Below are positions 24,402 through 33,674 of a stretch of 64,000 nucleotides of DNA, in pieces; within the stretch, counting starts at the first letter, position 1; every line of letters begins with the position of its first letter. The position numbers and the translations under genes were made by a program. The notes beneath the pieces are model-generated. The model searched no databases, was not told the DNA's origin, and saw only the letters and a program-made list of their open reading frames with translations. The stretch spans positions 1 to 64,000 of the forward strand of contig JAZNTV010000077.1 of the NCBI GenBank assembly GCA_045591985.1, written 5' to 3'. Origin of the DNA: SIG588 sp045591985 (GTDB taxonomy: Bacteria; Bacillota; Clostridia; Oscillospirales; Acutalibacteraceae).

Positions 24402-25877
24402 TTATCGATTATACAGTGTGACAAATTCTTTCAAATGAACGGCGAGTTCATTGGTGAGGGCATCGGGAGTCATTCGCCATTTCCAGTTTTCGCCGACGGT
24501 AGAAGGGGTGTTCATGCGGGCGCGGCTGTCCAGTGCCAACAGATCTTGCATTTGGAAGATAGCAAGATCGGCCACACTTTGATAGGCGGCGCGCAACATC
24601 CCGACGGGAATGGCGGCACGCCGCTTTACCCCGAGATAGCGCATCATATAGGCGATCTCGCGGCGGGTAGCGTGCGCACAATAGCCGACGATGGTGTCGT
24701 TGTCATGCGTACCGCCGTATACCGCGCGGTTTTTCGGGAAGTTGTGCGGTAAGTGCGGGTTTTCGGGATTGCCGTCGAAACCGAACAGCAAAACGCTCAT
24801 GCCGGGATATCCCGTTTGCCGCAAAAGAGTACGCACTTTCGGGTGTAACACACCGAGATCTTCGGCCAAAATACGCATATCGCCTGCCGCTTCGTCAATG
24901 GCATCGGTCAGTAATCGTGCGGGGCCTTGTCGCCATTCGCCGCCGATTGCCGTATCCGATGAGGCGGGGATCGCGTAATAGCGCGCCATGCCGATGAAAT
25001 GATCAATACGCAAAGCGTCGTATAGTGCGCGACAAGAGGCTACGCGTTTTTTCCACCAATCAAAACCGTCTTCGGCCATACGGTCCCAATCATACAGCGG
25101 GTTGCCCCAACGCTGTCCCGTCTCGGAGAACATGTCGGGCGGCACACCTGCTACCGCTGTGGGATGGCCGTGTGTGTCCAACTGAAACAGCGAACGGTTG
25201 GCCCACACGTCCGCACTGTCGGCGGAAACGTATAACGGAATATCGCCGATCAGCGAAATGCCGCGTGCATTTACATAGGATTTCAGCGCGTCCCACTGGC
25301 AACGGAAGAGATATTGACAAAAGCAAACGAAGCGGATCTCCTCCGCTAAAGCGGCGGTGTATCGAGCAACAGCCGTCTCTTCGCGCAAACGAATATCTTC
25401 GTCCCACTCGCTCCAGTCGCGATACCCGAAATGCGCTTTTACCGCTGTGTATAATGCGTAATCCGTCAACCAGTGTGCTTCGTTACGGCAAAAGGTATGA
25501 AATTCTTCGCTTGGTTTAAATCGCCGATATGCTGTGCGCAAAAGGTCGAATCGCGTGCGAAACAGGTACTCATAGTCGATATCGTTTACTGTATCGCGAG
25601 CGGCGTCGGCTTCTTCGGCCGTGAGCAATCCGGCGTCTACCAAACGATCGGGATCGATAAAATAAGGGTTGCCGGCAAAAGCGGAAAAGGATTGATACGG
25701 GCTGTCGCCGAATCCGGTAGGGCCTACGGGTAATACCTGCCAGTATCGCTGGCCGGCTGCGGCCAAAAAGTCGGCAAAGGCATACGCGGCGTCGCCGAGT
25801 GTGCCGATGCCGTAGGGGGAGGGGAGCGCGCTGACGGGCATCAGTATACCCGCGCCGCGTTTAAACGATTTTTTCAT
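24402..25877 (-). CDS. malQ: 4-alpha-glucanotransferase
   Basis: 491 residues of GH77 (amylomaltase), which transfers glucan chains to make longer dextrins for phosphorylase and releases glucose. The nucleophile Asp is in LRIDHFIG, the acid/base Glu in EDLG, and the third acid in THDND. I chose the ATG at 25877 because AAAGGA lies 11 bases upstream; the in-frame ATG at 25889 touches that ribosome site and cannot use it. It is the first gene of the malQ-glgP unit. Confidence 0.92.
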   Translation of the reverse strand: MKKSFKRGAGILMPVSALPSPYGIGTLGDAAYAFADFLAAAGQRYWQVLPVGPTGFGDSPYQSFSAFAGNPYFIDPDRLVDAGLLTAEEADAARDTVNDIDYEYLFRTRFDLLRTAYRRFKPSEEFHTFCRNEAHWLTDYALYTAVKAHFGYRDWSEWDEDIRLREETAVARYTAALAEEIRFVCFCQYLFRCQWDALKSYVNARGISLIGDIPLYVSADSADVWANRSLFQLDTHGHPTAVAGVPPDMFSETGQRWGNPLYDWDRMAEDGFDWWKKRVASCRALYDALRIDHFIGMARYYAIPASSDTAIGGEWRQGPARLLTDAIDEAAGDMRILAEDLGVLHPKVRTLLRQTGYPGMSVLLFGFDGNPENPHLPHNFPKNRAVYGGTHDNDTIVGYCAHATRREIAYMMRYLGVKRRAAIPVGMLRAAYQSVADLAIFQMQDLLALDSRARMNTPSTVGENWKWRMTPDALTNELAVHLKEFVTLYNR

Positions 25878-25915
25878 ATATTCGACCATCCTTTACAGAT
25901 GTTAGTATTGCCGTC

Positions 25916-25958
25916 AAAAAGCAAAAAACGCATCACGACGTGTGCGTTTTTGCTTTTT
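25916..25958 (-). terminator. Intrinsic terminator after the carboxypeptidase gene
   Basis: A long stem with A-rich and T-rich arms (GCAAAAACGCA-type) downstream of the gene ending at 25964. Confidence 0.8.
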
Positions 25959-25963
25959 TATTC

Positions 25964-27004
25964 TTATTTCAGCGCAAATCCTGCTTCGTACAGCAAAGTG
26001 GATTCGGTGAAACGCAGGTTTTCATCGGCACAGCCCAGTACGATGGCGATCAGTTGGGTACCGTCTTTTTCCGCAACCGATGCCAGGCAGTAACCGGCTT
26101 CATCCGTATAGCCCGTTTTGCCGCCGATAGCGTTGACATAATACGTGGCGGGGAAATTGGTGTTGAGCAAACGGTTGGTGTTGGTATAACCGAGTTCGTG
26201 CCCGCTCGGCGTGGTGAACGAGGCACGTTGCGTACACAACGCTTCACGCACGGCATCGAATTCCCACGCAAAACGCAAGATCTTCAGCATGTCGTTTGCC
26301 GTGGTCACATGGAAGGTATGATACATGCCGTCGGGATTGACAAAGTGCGAGTCTTCGGCGCCGATGGCGGCTAACTCTTCATTCATCAGATCGCAGAAAC
26401 GAGTGGCAGCCTCAAAGTTGCTGAGTTCTTCTTCGGGATACAACCGCTTTGCTGTGTGTACCGCGAGACAGTATGCTGCATCACCGCCCGAAGGAAGCAA
26501 CAAGGCTTGTAACATTTGGGGGAGTGTGAGCTCCATTCCGAGTTTTAAGTAAGCGCTGCTGGCTTGCGGGTCGGTCAGATATACTTCCTGCCCGACAACA
26601 AAGTTTTCACCGTTGGAATATTTCGCGGCTACCGCAGCGGTCATGATCTTTGTCAAGCTGGCGGGAGAACAAGTTGCCTCGGCGTTGACATCATATAACA
26701 CGCGCTCGTTGGTGACATCATACAGCAACGCGTTTCGGGCGCTCATAGCACCCGAAAGTTGCGACACGGTCTGGTCGGTAAACGACGGTAAGGTGGTTGC
26801 GACGGTCGTGGGGACGGTCGTGGTAGTCTTGTTGTCTCCCGATAACGGCGTGTTGCTGCCGGAATCGCCTGTACCGCGGCTGCTGAAATACCAGATGATA
26901 CCGACAAGCAATGCCAACACAAGGACCGCAATGATGAACACGGGTAACAAGCGGCGAAGCGCGCGTTTGCGGCGCGAGTTACGGAAGGTTTGGGTCTTAT
27001 TCAT
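25964..27004 (-). CDS. Membrane-anchored D-alanyl-D-alanine carboxypeptidase-like protein
   Basis: 346 residues. A basic N-terminus and one helix (about 20-40) form a signal anchor, followed by a Thr-rich linker and an S11-type (PBP5-like) catalytic domain. SxxK is S116-L-T-K119 and KTG is present as KTGYTDEAGYC. The second motif reads SGG where SGN is usual, so the Asn that normally helps catalysis is replaced by Gly. It may therefore be weakly active or act on a different peptide bond. A PBP5-type beta-rich C-terminal domain is absent. It is divergent from padR and monocistronic. Confidence 0.85.
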   Translation of the reverse strand: MNKTQTFRNSRRKRALRRLLPVFIIAVLVLALLVGIIWYFSSRGTGDSGSNTPLSGDNKTTTTVPTTVATTLPSFTDQTVSQLSGAMSARNALLYDVTNERVLYDVNAEATCSPASLTKIMTAAVAAKYSNGENFVVGQEVYLTDPQASSAYLKLGMELTLPQMLQALLLPSGGDAAYCLAVHTAKRLYPEEELSNFEAATRFCDLMNEELAAIGAEDSHFVNPDGMYHTFHVTTANDMLKILRFAWEFDAVREALCTQRASFTTPSGHELGYTNTNRLLNTNFPATYYVNAIGGKTGYTDEAGYCLASVAEKDGTQLIAIVLGCADENLRFTESTLLYEAGFALK

Positions 27005-27040
27005 ATCGTAAATTCCTCGCTTATTCTGTCTGATGTTTTG

Positions 27041-27069
27041 ATTATACTACGAAATTGTGGTTTTGGCAA
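27041..27069 (-). promoter_or_regulatory. Promoter of the carboxypeptidase-like gene
   Basis: On the minus strand TTGCCA and TATAAT are separated by 17 bp. It lies back-to-back with the padR promoter. Confidence 0.8.
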
Positions 27070-27087
27070 TGTGTATATGTAAAAAGA

Positions 27088-27116
27088 TTGACAAATTTTG
27101 CGAAACAAGGTACACT
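27088..27116 (+). promoter_or_regulatory. Promoter of padR
   Basis: TTGACA, 17 bp, TACACT. PadR regulators often control their own promoter, but no clear operator is visible. Confidence 0.85.
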
Positions 27117-27146
27117 GAACATATTATGATAAAAGGATGCTGTTCG

Positions 27147-27497
27147 ATGCCATACGATAAATCACAAATGATGCGCGGCACGTTGGAAGGTTGCATTTTA
27201 AAAATTATCCGTATGCGGGAAACATACGGGTATGAGATCTTAATGTTGCTTCGCGAATGCGGCTTTTCGGATATTTCGGAAGGAACCATTTATCCGTTGC
27301 TGCTTCGTTTGGAAAAGCAAGGAAGTATTCGCGCCGAAATGCGCCCGTCGCCGCTCGGTCCGCGCCGCAAATATTATACCATAACCTCGTCGGGCGACGA
27401 GTATCTTTCGGCATTTGAAGACTGCTGGAAACAGTTGACGAATGCGGTTGGGAATGCCATGTGCATCGGAGAGGAGGATCGCGGTGAAACGAAATGA
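27147..27497 (+). CDS. PadR-family transcriptional regulator
   Basis: 116 residues with the PadR winged helix: RGTLEGCILKII at the start, YGYEI, then ISEGTIYPLLLRLEKQG (recognition helix) and the wing GPRRKYYTIT. PadR proteins usually repress a neighbouring membrane-protein or transporter gene. I chose ATG 27147 because AAAAGGA precedes it by 9 bases. It overlaps the next gene by 14 bases, so the membrane protein is its probable partner and target. Confidence 0.92.
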   Translation: MPYDKSQMMRGTLEGCILKIIRMRETYGYEILMLLRECGFSDISEGTIYPLLLRLEKQGSIRAEMRPSPLGPRRKYYTITSSGDEYLSAFEDCWKQLTNAVGNAMCIGEEDRGETK

Positions 27498-28158
27498 ATT
27501 GCGTACCGTTCGCACACAATTAACATCGGAAAATCGTCGTTCCTTGCGCCGAATCGAGCGGTTCTTGGATTCCTATTCCCTGAATGAGGTTACCCAAGAA
27601 GAGGTGCTGATGGACCTTACGGGTATGGCGTTGGAATGTCAACAGCGCGGTCAGTTGTTTTCGGAAGCGGTCGGGATGGACGAAGCGGTGTTTTGTCATG
27701 AGTTGGTTGCCAACTGTCCGCGCGAAACGTGTACCGAACGTGTGCTTGCGGTGCTGCGGTGGATGACGGCGTGGATCGGTTGCGTTTTGCCGGTAATGTT
27801 TTTGTTGGAGTGTATGTTTCCGTGGATGAGCGGCGAGATTGCCGACGGATTGTATCATGTACCGCTGCCGTTTCTTTGCAAATATTTGGCGGCGGTGATT
27901 CCCGTTGCAACGGGCATGTATGTATTTAAACGGTTTACCTACCTTTCCCGTTCGCTGGTGTGGACCTTATTTGTTGCGGCATTTATGTTTGTTTTTATCA
28001 CCGTGTCGGAGGTGTCTGCACGGTTGATGAGTACGGTGACTTTGCCGCTTTCGCTGTGGTTGTGGCTGTGGTTGTTCGGCGGCGCTTTCGCTTTCTTCCA
28101 CATTGCCAAGCGATGTGTGGCGTTGACGGTGGCCTATCGTCAAAAACGCAGTCGCTGA
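27484..28158 (+). CDS. PadR-associated four-helix membrane protein
   Basis: 224 residues from a GTG with GAGGAGG six bases upstream. The N-terminal 100 residues are soluble and helical (RRIERFLDSYSL, then EEVLMDLTGMALE), similar in style to DUF1048/DUF1700 proteins that accompany PadR regulators. The C-terminal half has four hydrophobic segments. It overlaps padR, as is typical for this pairing. Members may sense envelope stress or pass signals to PadR; the function is not established. Confidence 0.72.
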   Translation: MKRNELRTVRTQLTSENRRSLRRIERFLDSYSLNEVTQEEVLMDLTGMALECQQRGQLFSEAVGMDEAVFCHELVANCPRETCTERVLAVLRWMTAWIGCVLPVMFLLECMFPWMSGEIADGLYHVPLPFLCKYLAAVIPVATGMYVFKRFTYLSRSLVWTLFVAAFMFVFITVSEVSARLMSTVTLPLSLWLWLWLFGGAFAFFHIAKRCVALTVAYRQKRSR

Positions 28159-28174
28159 CAAAGGGGGACAGACG

Positions 28175-29023
28175 ATGTGTGAAAAGCCGGAATTGCTTGC
28201 TAGGCATCGCTTTACGCTGGGGGAGTGCCCTACGTGGGATGAGCGGTCGGGTACGCTGTATTTGGTCGATATTCCCGAGGGGTCTTATTGCACGATAAAC
28301 TATGCGAGTGGCGAGATTAAAAAGGAAAAGGTAGCGAATATGCTCGGCTGTCTTGCCTTGTGCGAGAACGGCGACCTTCTGCTTGCCGCCGAAGACGGCG
28401 TTTATCGACGTACGGCGGACGGTACGATGCACTTGGCGCACGCGCCTTGTGTGTTACAGGGTTCCCGTTTCAATGACGGTAAGGTCGGTCCCGACGGTGC
28501 GTTTTATGCAGGAACCGCCGGCGGTGCTGGCGAGGGTGCGTTTTATCGATTGGCGGACGGTGTGCTTACGCCGCTGTTTGATAAATGCACCTGCTCCAAC
28601 GGATTGGATTGGACAGCGGACAGCCGCACAATGTACTATTGCGATTCTTTGGAACACAAAATGGAACGGTTCAGTGTAAAGGGAGCGGCCTTGCACGGTC
28701 GCGAAACCGTATGGGATATTCCGCACGAAGACGGTTTGCCCGACGGTATGACCATCGATCGCAACGGTAACGTATGGTTGGCGTTGTGGGGCGGATGGGG
28801 CGTTGTATGTATCGATCCAGCGAAACGCCGCCTTTTGCGGCGGATCGATCTGCCGGTCAAACAAGTTACCTCATGCACCTTTGCCGGAGCGGACCTGTGC
28901 GATCTTGTGATCACCACAGCGGCACAAGGACAAGATTTGACCGAGCAACCGGAGGCGGGATATGTGTTTCGCGTACGTCTTGATGTGGGAGGGTATCCCA
29001 CACGGCGATATACAAAAGGATAA
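28175..29023 (+). CDS. SMP-30/gluconolactonase-family protein
   Basis: 282 residues of the six-bladed propeller family that includes regucalcin and sugar lactonases. Metal-site features are present: GECPTWDE early (Glu), SRFNDGKVGPDG (Asn and Asp), SNGLDWT (Asn) and the late LPDGMTID (Asp). It likely hydrolyses a sugar lactone. It starts 16 bases after the membrane protein gene with a GGGGGA ribosome site, so it probably belongs to the padR operon, and a terminator follows. The exact lactone is unknown. Confidence 0.88.
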   Translation: MCEKPELLARHRFTLGECPTWDERSGTLYLVDIPEGSYCTINYASGEIKKEKVANMLGCLALCENGDLLLAAEDGVYRRTADGTMHLAHAPCVLQGSRFNDGKVGPDGAFYAGTAGGAGEGAFYRLADGVLTPLFDKCTCSNGLDWTADSRTMYYCDSLEHKMERFSVKGAALHGRETVWDIPHEDGLPDGMTIDRNGNVWLALWGGWGVVCIDPAKRRLLRRIDLPVKQVTSCTFAGADLCDLVITTAAQGQDLTEQPEAGYVFRVRLDVGGYPTRRYTKG

Positions 29024-29028
29024 TGAGG

Positions 29029-29064
29029 AAACCACAGCTTGCATACAGCAGGCTGTGGTTTTTT
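29029..29064 (+). terminator. Intrinsic terminator of the padR operon
   Basis: AACCACAGC pairs with GCTGTGGTT, followed by T residues. Confidence 0.85.
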
Positions 29065-29134
29065 AAAATATTTTTCGACGTGTGAATACAAACGGGGTGT
29101 TCAATCGTGTTGTAGGTGAAAGGAGGACTACACA

Positions 29135-29623
29135 ATGCAGCGTATCGATACGGAAAAAGACATCAGAAGGGTTGTCAATACTTACACGGACACTCTGCAA
29201 AAATTGGCGTTTACGTATTTGCACTCGGTTGCAGATGCCGAAGATGCCGTACAAGAAGTTTTTGTTAAACTGTTGGTGAAGAGGCCGCGGTTTCAAGACA
29301 GTGAACATGAAAAAGCGTGGTTGATACGGGCGGTGATCAACGTGTGCAAGGATCGCTTGCGCCGTGCTGATTACCGAAACGTTCCGATCGAAGAAGCCTT
29401 GACGGTGGAAGGTGCCGACACCGACAGCGAGTTGTTGGCAGAAGTAATGCGGCTCCCGGAGACATATCGAACCGTTATACACCTACACTACTACGAAGGG
29501 TATACCGTTCGTGAGATTGCCGCCATTATTCGAAAACCGATCGGAACCGTTGCCACCTATCTTTCCCGCGGGCGACAACAACTGAAAAAACAATTGGAAG
29601 GAGATCTATATGAACAAGTATAA
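29135..29623 (+). CDS. ECF-type RNA polymerase sigma factor
   Basis: 162 residues with sigma region 2 (LAFTYLHSVADAEDAVQEVFVKL) and region 4 (LPETYRTVIHLHYYEGYTVREIAAI, then a helix-turn-helix with GTVATYLSRGR). It directs RNA polymerase to a regulon that cannot be read from here. Its 3' end overlaps the next gene by 14 bases, the usual layout of a sigma factor with its anti-sigma partner. GAAAGGAGGA precedes the ATG. No standard promoter is obvious, which fits self-activation. Confidence 0.92.
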   Translation: MQRIDTEKDIRRVVNTYTDTLQKLAFTYLHSVADAEDAVQEVFVKLLVKRPRFQDSEHEKAWLIRAVINVCKDRLRRADYRNVPIEEALTVEGADTDSELLAEVMRLPETYRTVIHLHYYEGYTVREIAAIIRKPIGTVATYLSRGRQQLKKQLEGDLYEQV

Positions 29624-30368
29624 ACAGGCAATGACAAAACTGCCGTTTGATCCCGCATTCTGTGAAAAAACCATTCGTGTATTGCAAGCGCAAACAGAAA
29701 CCGTTCCCGCCAAGTCCGCCCGACAATCCCTGTGGGCATACGGACGGGTCGCATTGGTCGTGGGGGCGTTGATGATAACATTGACTACCGCTGTGTTTGC
29801 GGCCGTCCGCCTGTTGACGCCCAAAGAGGTTGCCGACCATTTCGGGAATTCCGCACTGGCAGCTGCCTTCGATAGTGAGGGCGCTGTAGTGGTCAACCAA
29901 GATGTTGTTGCCGGGGAATACACCATTACTCTCAACGGCATCGTACATGGTAACGATGTTGAGGAATACGTGGACAACACGGCGGCGAGTTATATTGTGC
30001 TTTCCGTTCGCTATACCGACGGACGAACGATCGCGGCCGAAGAGACATGGGAGAATGATCCGATCTGTCGCTTTACGGCGTCGCCGTATATCCACGGGAA
30101 ACGACCGAGTGAAGTGAATTTGTTTACGCTCGAAAGTCGTGCAAGTAAATGTATTATCAATAACGTGCTCTACCTTCTTTTGGAAACAGACACCTTAGGG
30201 GCATTTGCAGGAGAAACGGCGTATTTGGGCGTAGCGGAAAGTGATACAATGGCCGTCTTTACCAACGACGAAAAAAGTCCGTTTACCTTGAATGCCGACG
30301 GAGCGGTAGTGCTGAAAGAGGCATTTGACGAGGAAATGGCGTGTGCGGTGTTTACGTTGCCGCTGTAA
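29610..30368 (+). CDS. Putative membrane anti-sigma factor (DUF4179-like)
   Basis: 252 residues. About 45 cytoplasmic residues precede one membrane helix (45-66, VALVVGALMITLTTAVFAAV), followed by an extracellular beta-rich domain of about 185 residues. This layout and the overlap with the ECF sigma gene suggest that it holds the sigma factor until an envelope signal arrives. It resembles DUF4179 proteins found next to sigma factors in Clostridia. No zinc anti-sigma motif (HxxxCxxC) is visible in the short cytoplasmic part, so binding must use another surface. The signal is unknown. Confidence 0.75.
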   Translation: MNKYKQAMTKLPFDPAFCEKTIRVLQAQTETVPAKSARQSLWAYGRVALVVGALMITLTTAVFAAVRLLTPKEVADHFGNSALAAAFDSEGAVVVNQDVVAGEYTITLNGIVHGNDVEEYVDNTAASYIVLSVRYTDGRTIAAEETWENDPICRFTASPYIHGKRPSEVNLFTLESRASKCIINNVLYLLLETDTLGAFAGETAYLGVAESDTMAVFTNDEKSPFTLNADGAVVLKEAFDEEMACAVFTLPL

Positions 30369-30385
30369 TGGGCGAATACTTTACG

Positions 30386-30418
30386 AGGGGTTGCTTTGGC
30401 AACCCCTTTGCTTTTTTG
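30386..30418 (+). terminator. Intrinsic terminator of the sigma/anti-sigma operon
   Basis: A 9-bp stem (AGGGGTTGC with GCAACCCCT) and a run of T shortly after. Confidence 0.8.
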
Positions 30419-30437
30419 GTTTTATGCAGAAATGCGG

Positions 30438-30466
30438 TTTACATTTCTTTGCGGATGTGGTAGAAT
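30438..30466 (+). promoter_or_regulatory. Promoter of the DUF6062 gene
   Basis: TTTACA, 17 bp, TAGAAT. Confidence 0.75.
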
Positions 30467-30490
30467 ATCCTCTGAGAGGAGTTGAACGCT

Positions 30491-31180
30491 ATGCGTGACG
30501 ATATTACCAGTATTCCCGTAAGCGAGGTGTTTGAACCGCGAGAGGGGTGCCCGATCTGTCGGATGCGCGATCGCTTGGAAGAACGTGTCGTGGAATACAT
30601 TACCGGTGCCGCGATGATGGAACCGGACGTGCGTGAAGACACCAACAAGCAGGGGTTTTGCATTACCCATTACCGCCGAATGTTGAAGCGTCGCAACCGT
30701 TTGGGGGTGGCACTGATGCTGGAAAGCCATTTGGCCGAAACCGAAAAGAATGTGTTTGCGGGATTGCCGTTGGTTGGCAAACGCACGACCAAACAAGTGC
30801 GTGCGGCGGAAAAGGCGGCTGACAGTTGTTTTGTGTGCAGTCAAGTGGAATGGGGAATGGAGCGTATGCTCGCCACCGTTTGCCGTTTGTATGAGCGCGA
30901 ACGGGATTTTCGCACGTTGTTTGCCGAGCAGGAGCATTTGTGTCTGCCGCACTTTTCGCGGTTGGCTGTTCCGGCCGGCGGAATGGAGAAGCGTTGGCAA
31001 CAGGAATTTTTGAAAGCGGCATCGGGACTTTCACGCCAATATCTGAGGGAATTGCGTGCCGATGTACATCATTTTACCGAGATGTTCGACTATCGCAACA
31101 ACGGCGAAGAGGCCGATTGGGGAAACGCGAAAGATTCCATTGAACGTGCCGTGGAATACCTCACGTCGCGGGAACCGTAA
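30491..31180 (+). CDS. DUF6062-family protein, Cys-pair containing
   Basis: 229 residues of the Clostridia family DUF6062, function unknown. Two CxxC-like pairs are visible, CPICRMR near residue 19 and CFVC near residue 113, each followed later by a Cys-His segment (GFCITHYRRML and LCLPHFSRL). This internal repeat suggests two metal-binding half-modules. I placed the start at ATG 30491, 9 bases after GAGGAG, rather than the in-frame TTG at 30482. It has its own promoter and precedes the SRP operon. Confidence 0.82.
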   Translation: MRDDITSIPVSEVFEPREGCPICRMRDRLEERVVEYITGAAMMEPDVREDTNKQGFCITHYRRMLKRRNRLGVALMLESHLAETEKNVFAGLPLVGKRTTKQVRAAEKAADSCFVCSQVEWGMERMLATVCRLYERERDFRTLFAEQEHLCLPHFSRLAVPAGGMEKRWQQEFLKAASGLSRQYLRELRADVHHFTEMFDYRNNGEEADWGNAKDSIERAVEYLTSREP

Positions 31181-31230
31181 ACCTGCGGTGTAAAGGTGAA
31201 AACAATTACCATATTTTTCGCCGAAACCTC

Positions 31231-31259
31231 TTGACAAAACACAAAATTTCGTGTATAAT
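31231..31259 (+). promoter_or_regulatory. Promoter of the ylxM-ffh operon
   Basis: TTGACA, 17 bp, TATAAT: consensus at all but spacer level. A perfect inverted repeat begins at the last -10 bases (31258-31291). Confidence 0.92.
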
Positions 31260-31291
31260 GAGTTGTAAAGTTTCGCGACTTTACAACTCAT
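31258..31291. promoter_or_regulatory. Perfect 14-bp inverted repeat at the ylxM-ffh start site
   Basis: The arms ATGAGTTGTAAAGT and its exact complement flank a 6-base loop TTCGCG. It covers the end of the -10, the expected start site and the first transcribed bases. It could be an operator for a repressor, a 5' stabilising hairpin on the mRNA, or both. No T-run follows, so it is not a terminator. Confidence 0.7.
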
Positions 31292-31320
31292 TTCACTTTA
31301 CGAGAAGGAGGGAACCGTCG

Positions 31321-31683
31321 ATGGCCAAGAATATGGAGATCGCGTTGCTGTTCGATTTCTATGGCGAGATGTTGACAGAAAAGCAACGGGATGTCATCGA
31401 ACTGTATTACGAAGATGATCTGTCGCTGTCGGAAATTGCTGAAAATGAAGGCATCACTCGTCAGGGTGTGCGGGATTCCATCAAGCGTGCGGAAACGCAG
31501 TTGCTGGATATGGAGGAACGACTTGGTTTGGCTAAGCGGTTCCGCGAAATGCAGGAAGGCGTAACGGCCATTCTGGAAGCGGCTGACGACATTTTCGCTA
31601 TCAATGAGCGGTTCGGCTATTCGCGGGAGATCAATGACCGTGCACGCCGTATTCGCGAATTGGCACAGCAGTTGACGAAATAA
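31321..31683 (+). CDS. ylxM: YlxM/UPF0122 putative helix-turn-helix protein
   Basis: 120 residues. The sigma region 4-like helix-turn-helix is clear: LTEKQRDVIELYYEDDLSLSE-type sequence, then GITRQGVRDSIKRAE. YlxM is encoded before ffh across Firmicutes and influences signal recognition particle function. GAAGGAGG precedes the ATG at 31321. The gene lies 13 bases before ffh in the same operon. The family is well placed, but its molecular role is only partly known. Confidence 0.92.
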   Translation: MAKNMEIALLFDFYGEMLTEKQRDVIELYYEDDLSLSEIAENEGITRQGVRDSIKRAETQLLDMEERLGLAKRFREMQEGVTAILEAADDIFAINERFGYSREINDRARRIRELAQQLTK

Positions 31684-31696
31684 GGAGGACAGTTCC

Positions 31697-33037
<1,341 letters not shown>

Positions 33038-33110
33038 ACCGTATTCATTTCCGCAAAGCGGATGAGAATAAACAATATTTTTTAATTTATTTTTTTGGAG
33101 GTACCCTAAC

Positions 33111-33350
33111 ATGGCAGTGAAAATCAGACTGAGCCGCATGGGCGCGAAGAAAGCTCCGTTCTATCGTATCGTGGTGGCGGATTCCCGTTATCCCCGCGAT
33201 GGCCGTTTCATTGAAGAGATCGGTTACTACAACCCGATGGAAGAGCCCAAGGTTATCAAAGTGGACGCCGAGAAGGCGCAGAAGTGGATCGCGAACGGCG
33301 CTCAGCCGACCGATACGGTCCGCGATCTGCTGAAGCAGGCGGGCATCTGA
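33111..33350 (+). CDS. rpsP: 30S ribosomal protein S16
   Basis: 79 residues, normal length. The start VKIRLSRMGAKKAPFYRIVVADSR-type sequence and GYYNPM are diagnostic for S16, which helps fold the 5' domain of 16S rRNA. A strong TTTGGAGG ribosome site precedes it. It lies in the standard place after ffh. Bases 33038-33110 contain only a small TTCCGC/GCGGA hairpin and AT-rich leader. Confidence 0.96.
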   Translation: MAVKIRLSRMGAKKAPFYRIVVADSRYPRDGRFIEEIGYYNPMEEPKVIKVDAEKAQKWIANGAQPTDTVRDLLKQAGI

Positions 33351-33382
33351 TCCCTCGATAATCGGAAAGGACGGTCTCACAC

Positions 33383-33616
33383 ATGAAAGACTTGTTGTTG
33401 ACGATTGCCAAAGGTTTGGTGGAAGATCCGGACGCCGTTACGGTGGAACAGGAAGAGGTTGCCGAAGACGGCACCATTGTTCTGCATCTGCATGTTGCGG
33501 AGGAGGATATGGGCCGCGTGATCGGCAAACAGGGCCGCATTGCGAAAGCGATGCGTACTGTGATGCGTGCCGCCGCTACCCGTCAGGATGTCAAGGTTTC
33601 GGTGGAAATCGACTAA
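33383..33616 (+). CDS. khpA: KH-domain RNA-binding protein KhpA
   Basis: 77 residues, a single KH domain. The RNA-binding loop is GRVIGKQGRIAKAM. KhpA (YlqC) works with KhpB/Jag in small-RNA binding and cell-division control in Firmicutes. It is in its usual place between rpsP and rimM and is followed by a terminator, so later genes may be partly separate. The YlqD gene often found next is absent. Confidence 0.93.
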   Translation: MKDLLLTIAKGLVEDPDAVTVEQEEVAEDGTIVLHLHVAEEDMGRVIGKQGRIAKAMRTVMRAAATRQDVKVSVEID

Positions 33617-33621
33617 GACGT

Positions 33622-33652
33622 AAAAAAGCGGGCTGTATGCCCGCTTTTTTTA
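33622..33652 (+). terminator. Intrinsic terminator after khpA
   Basis: A perfect 12-bp stem (33622-33633 with 33639-33650) ending in T residues. Confidence 0.9.
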
Positions 33653-33674
33653 CGAGAAGAGGAGAGTGTTTGCG

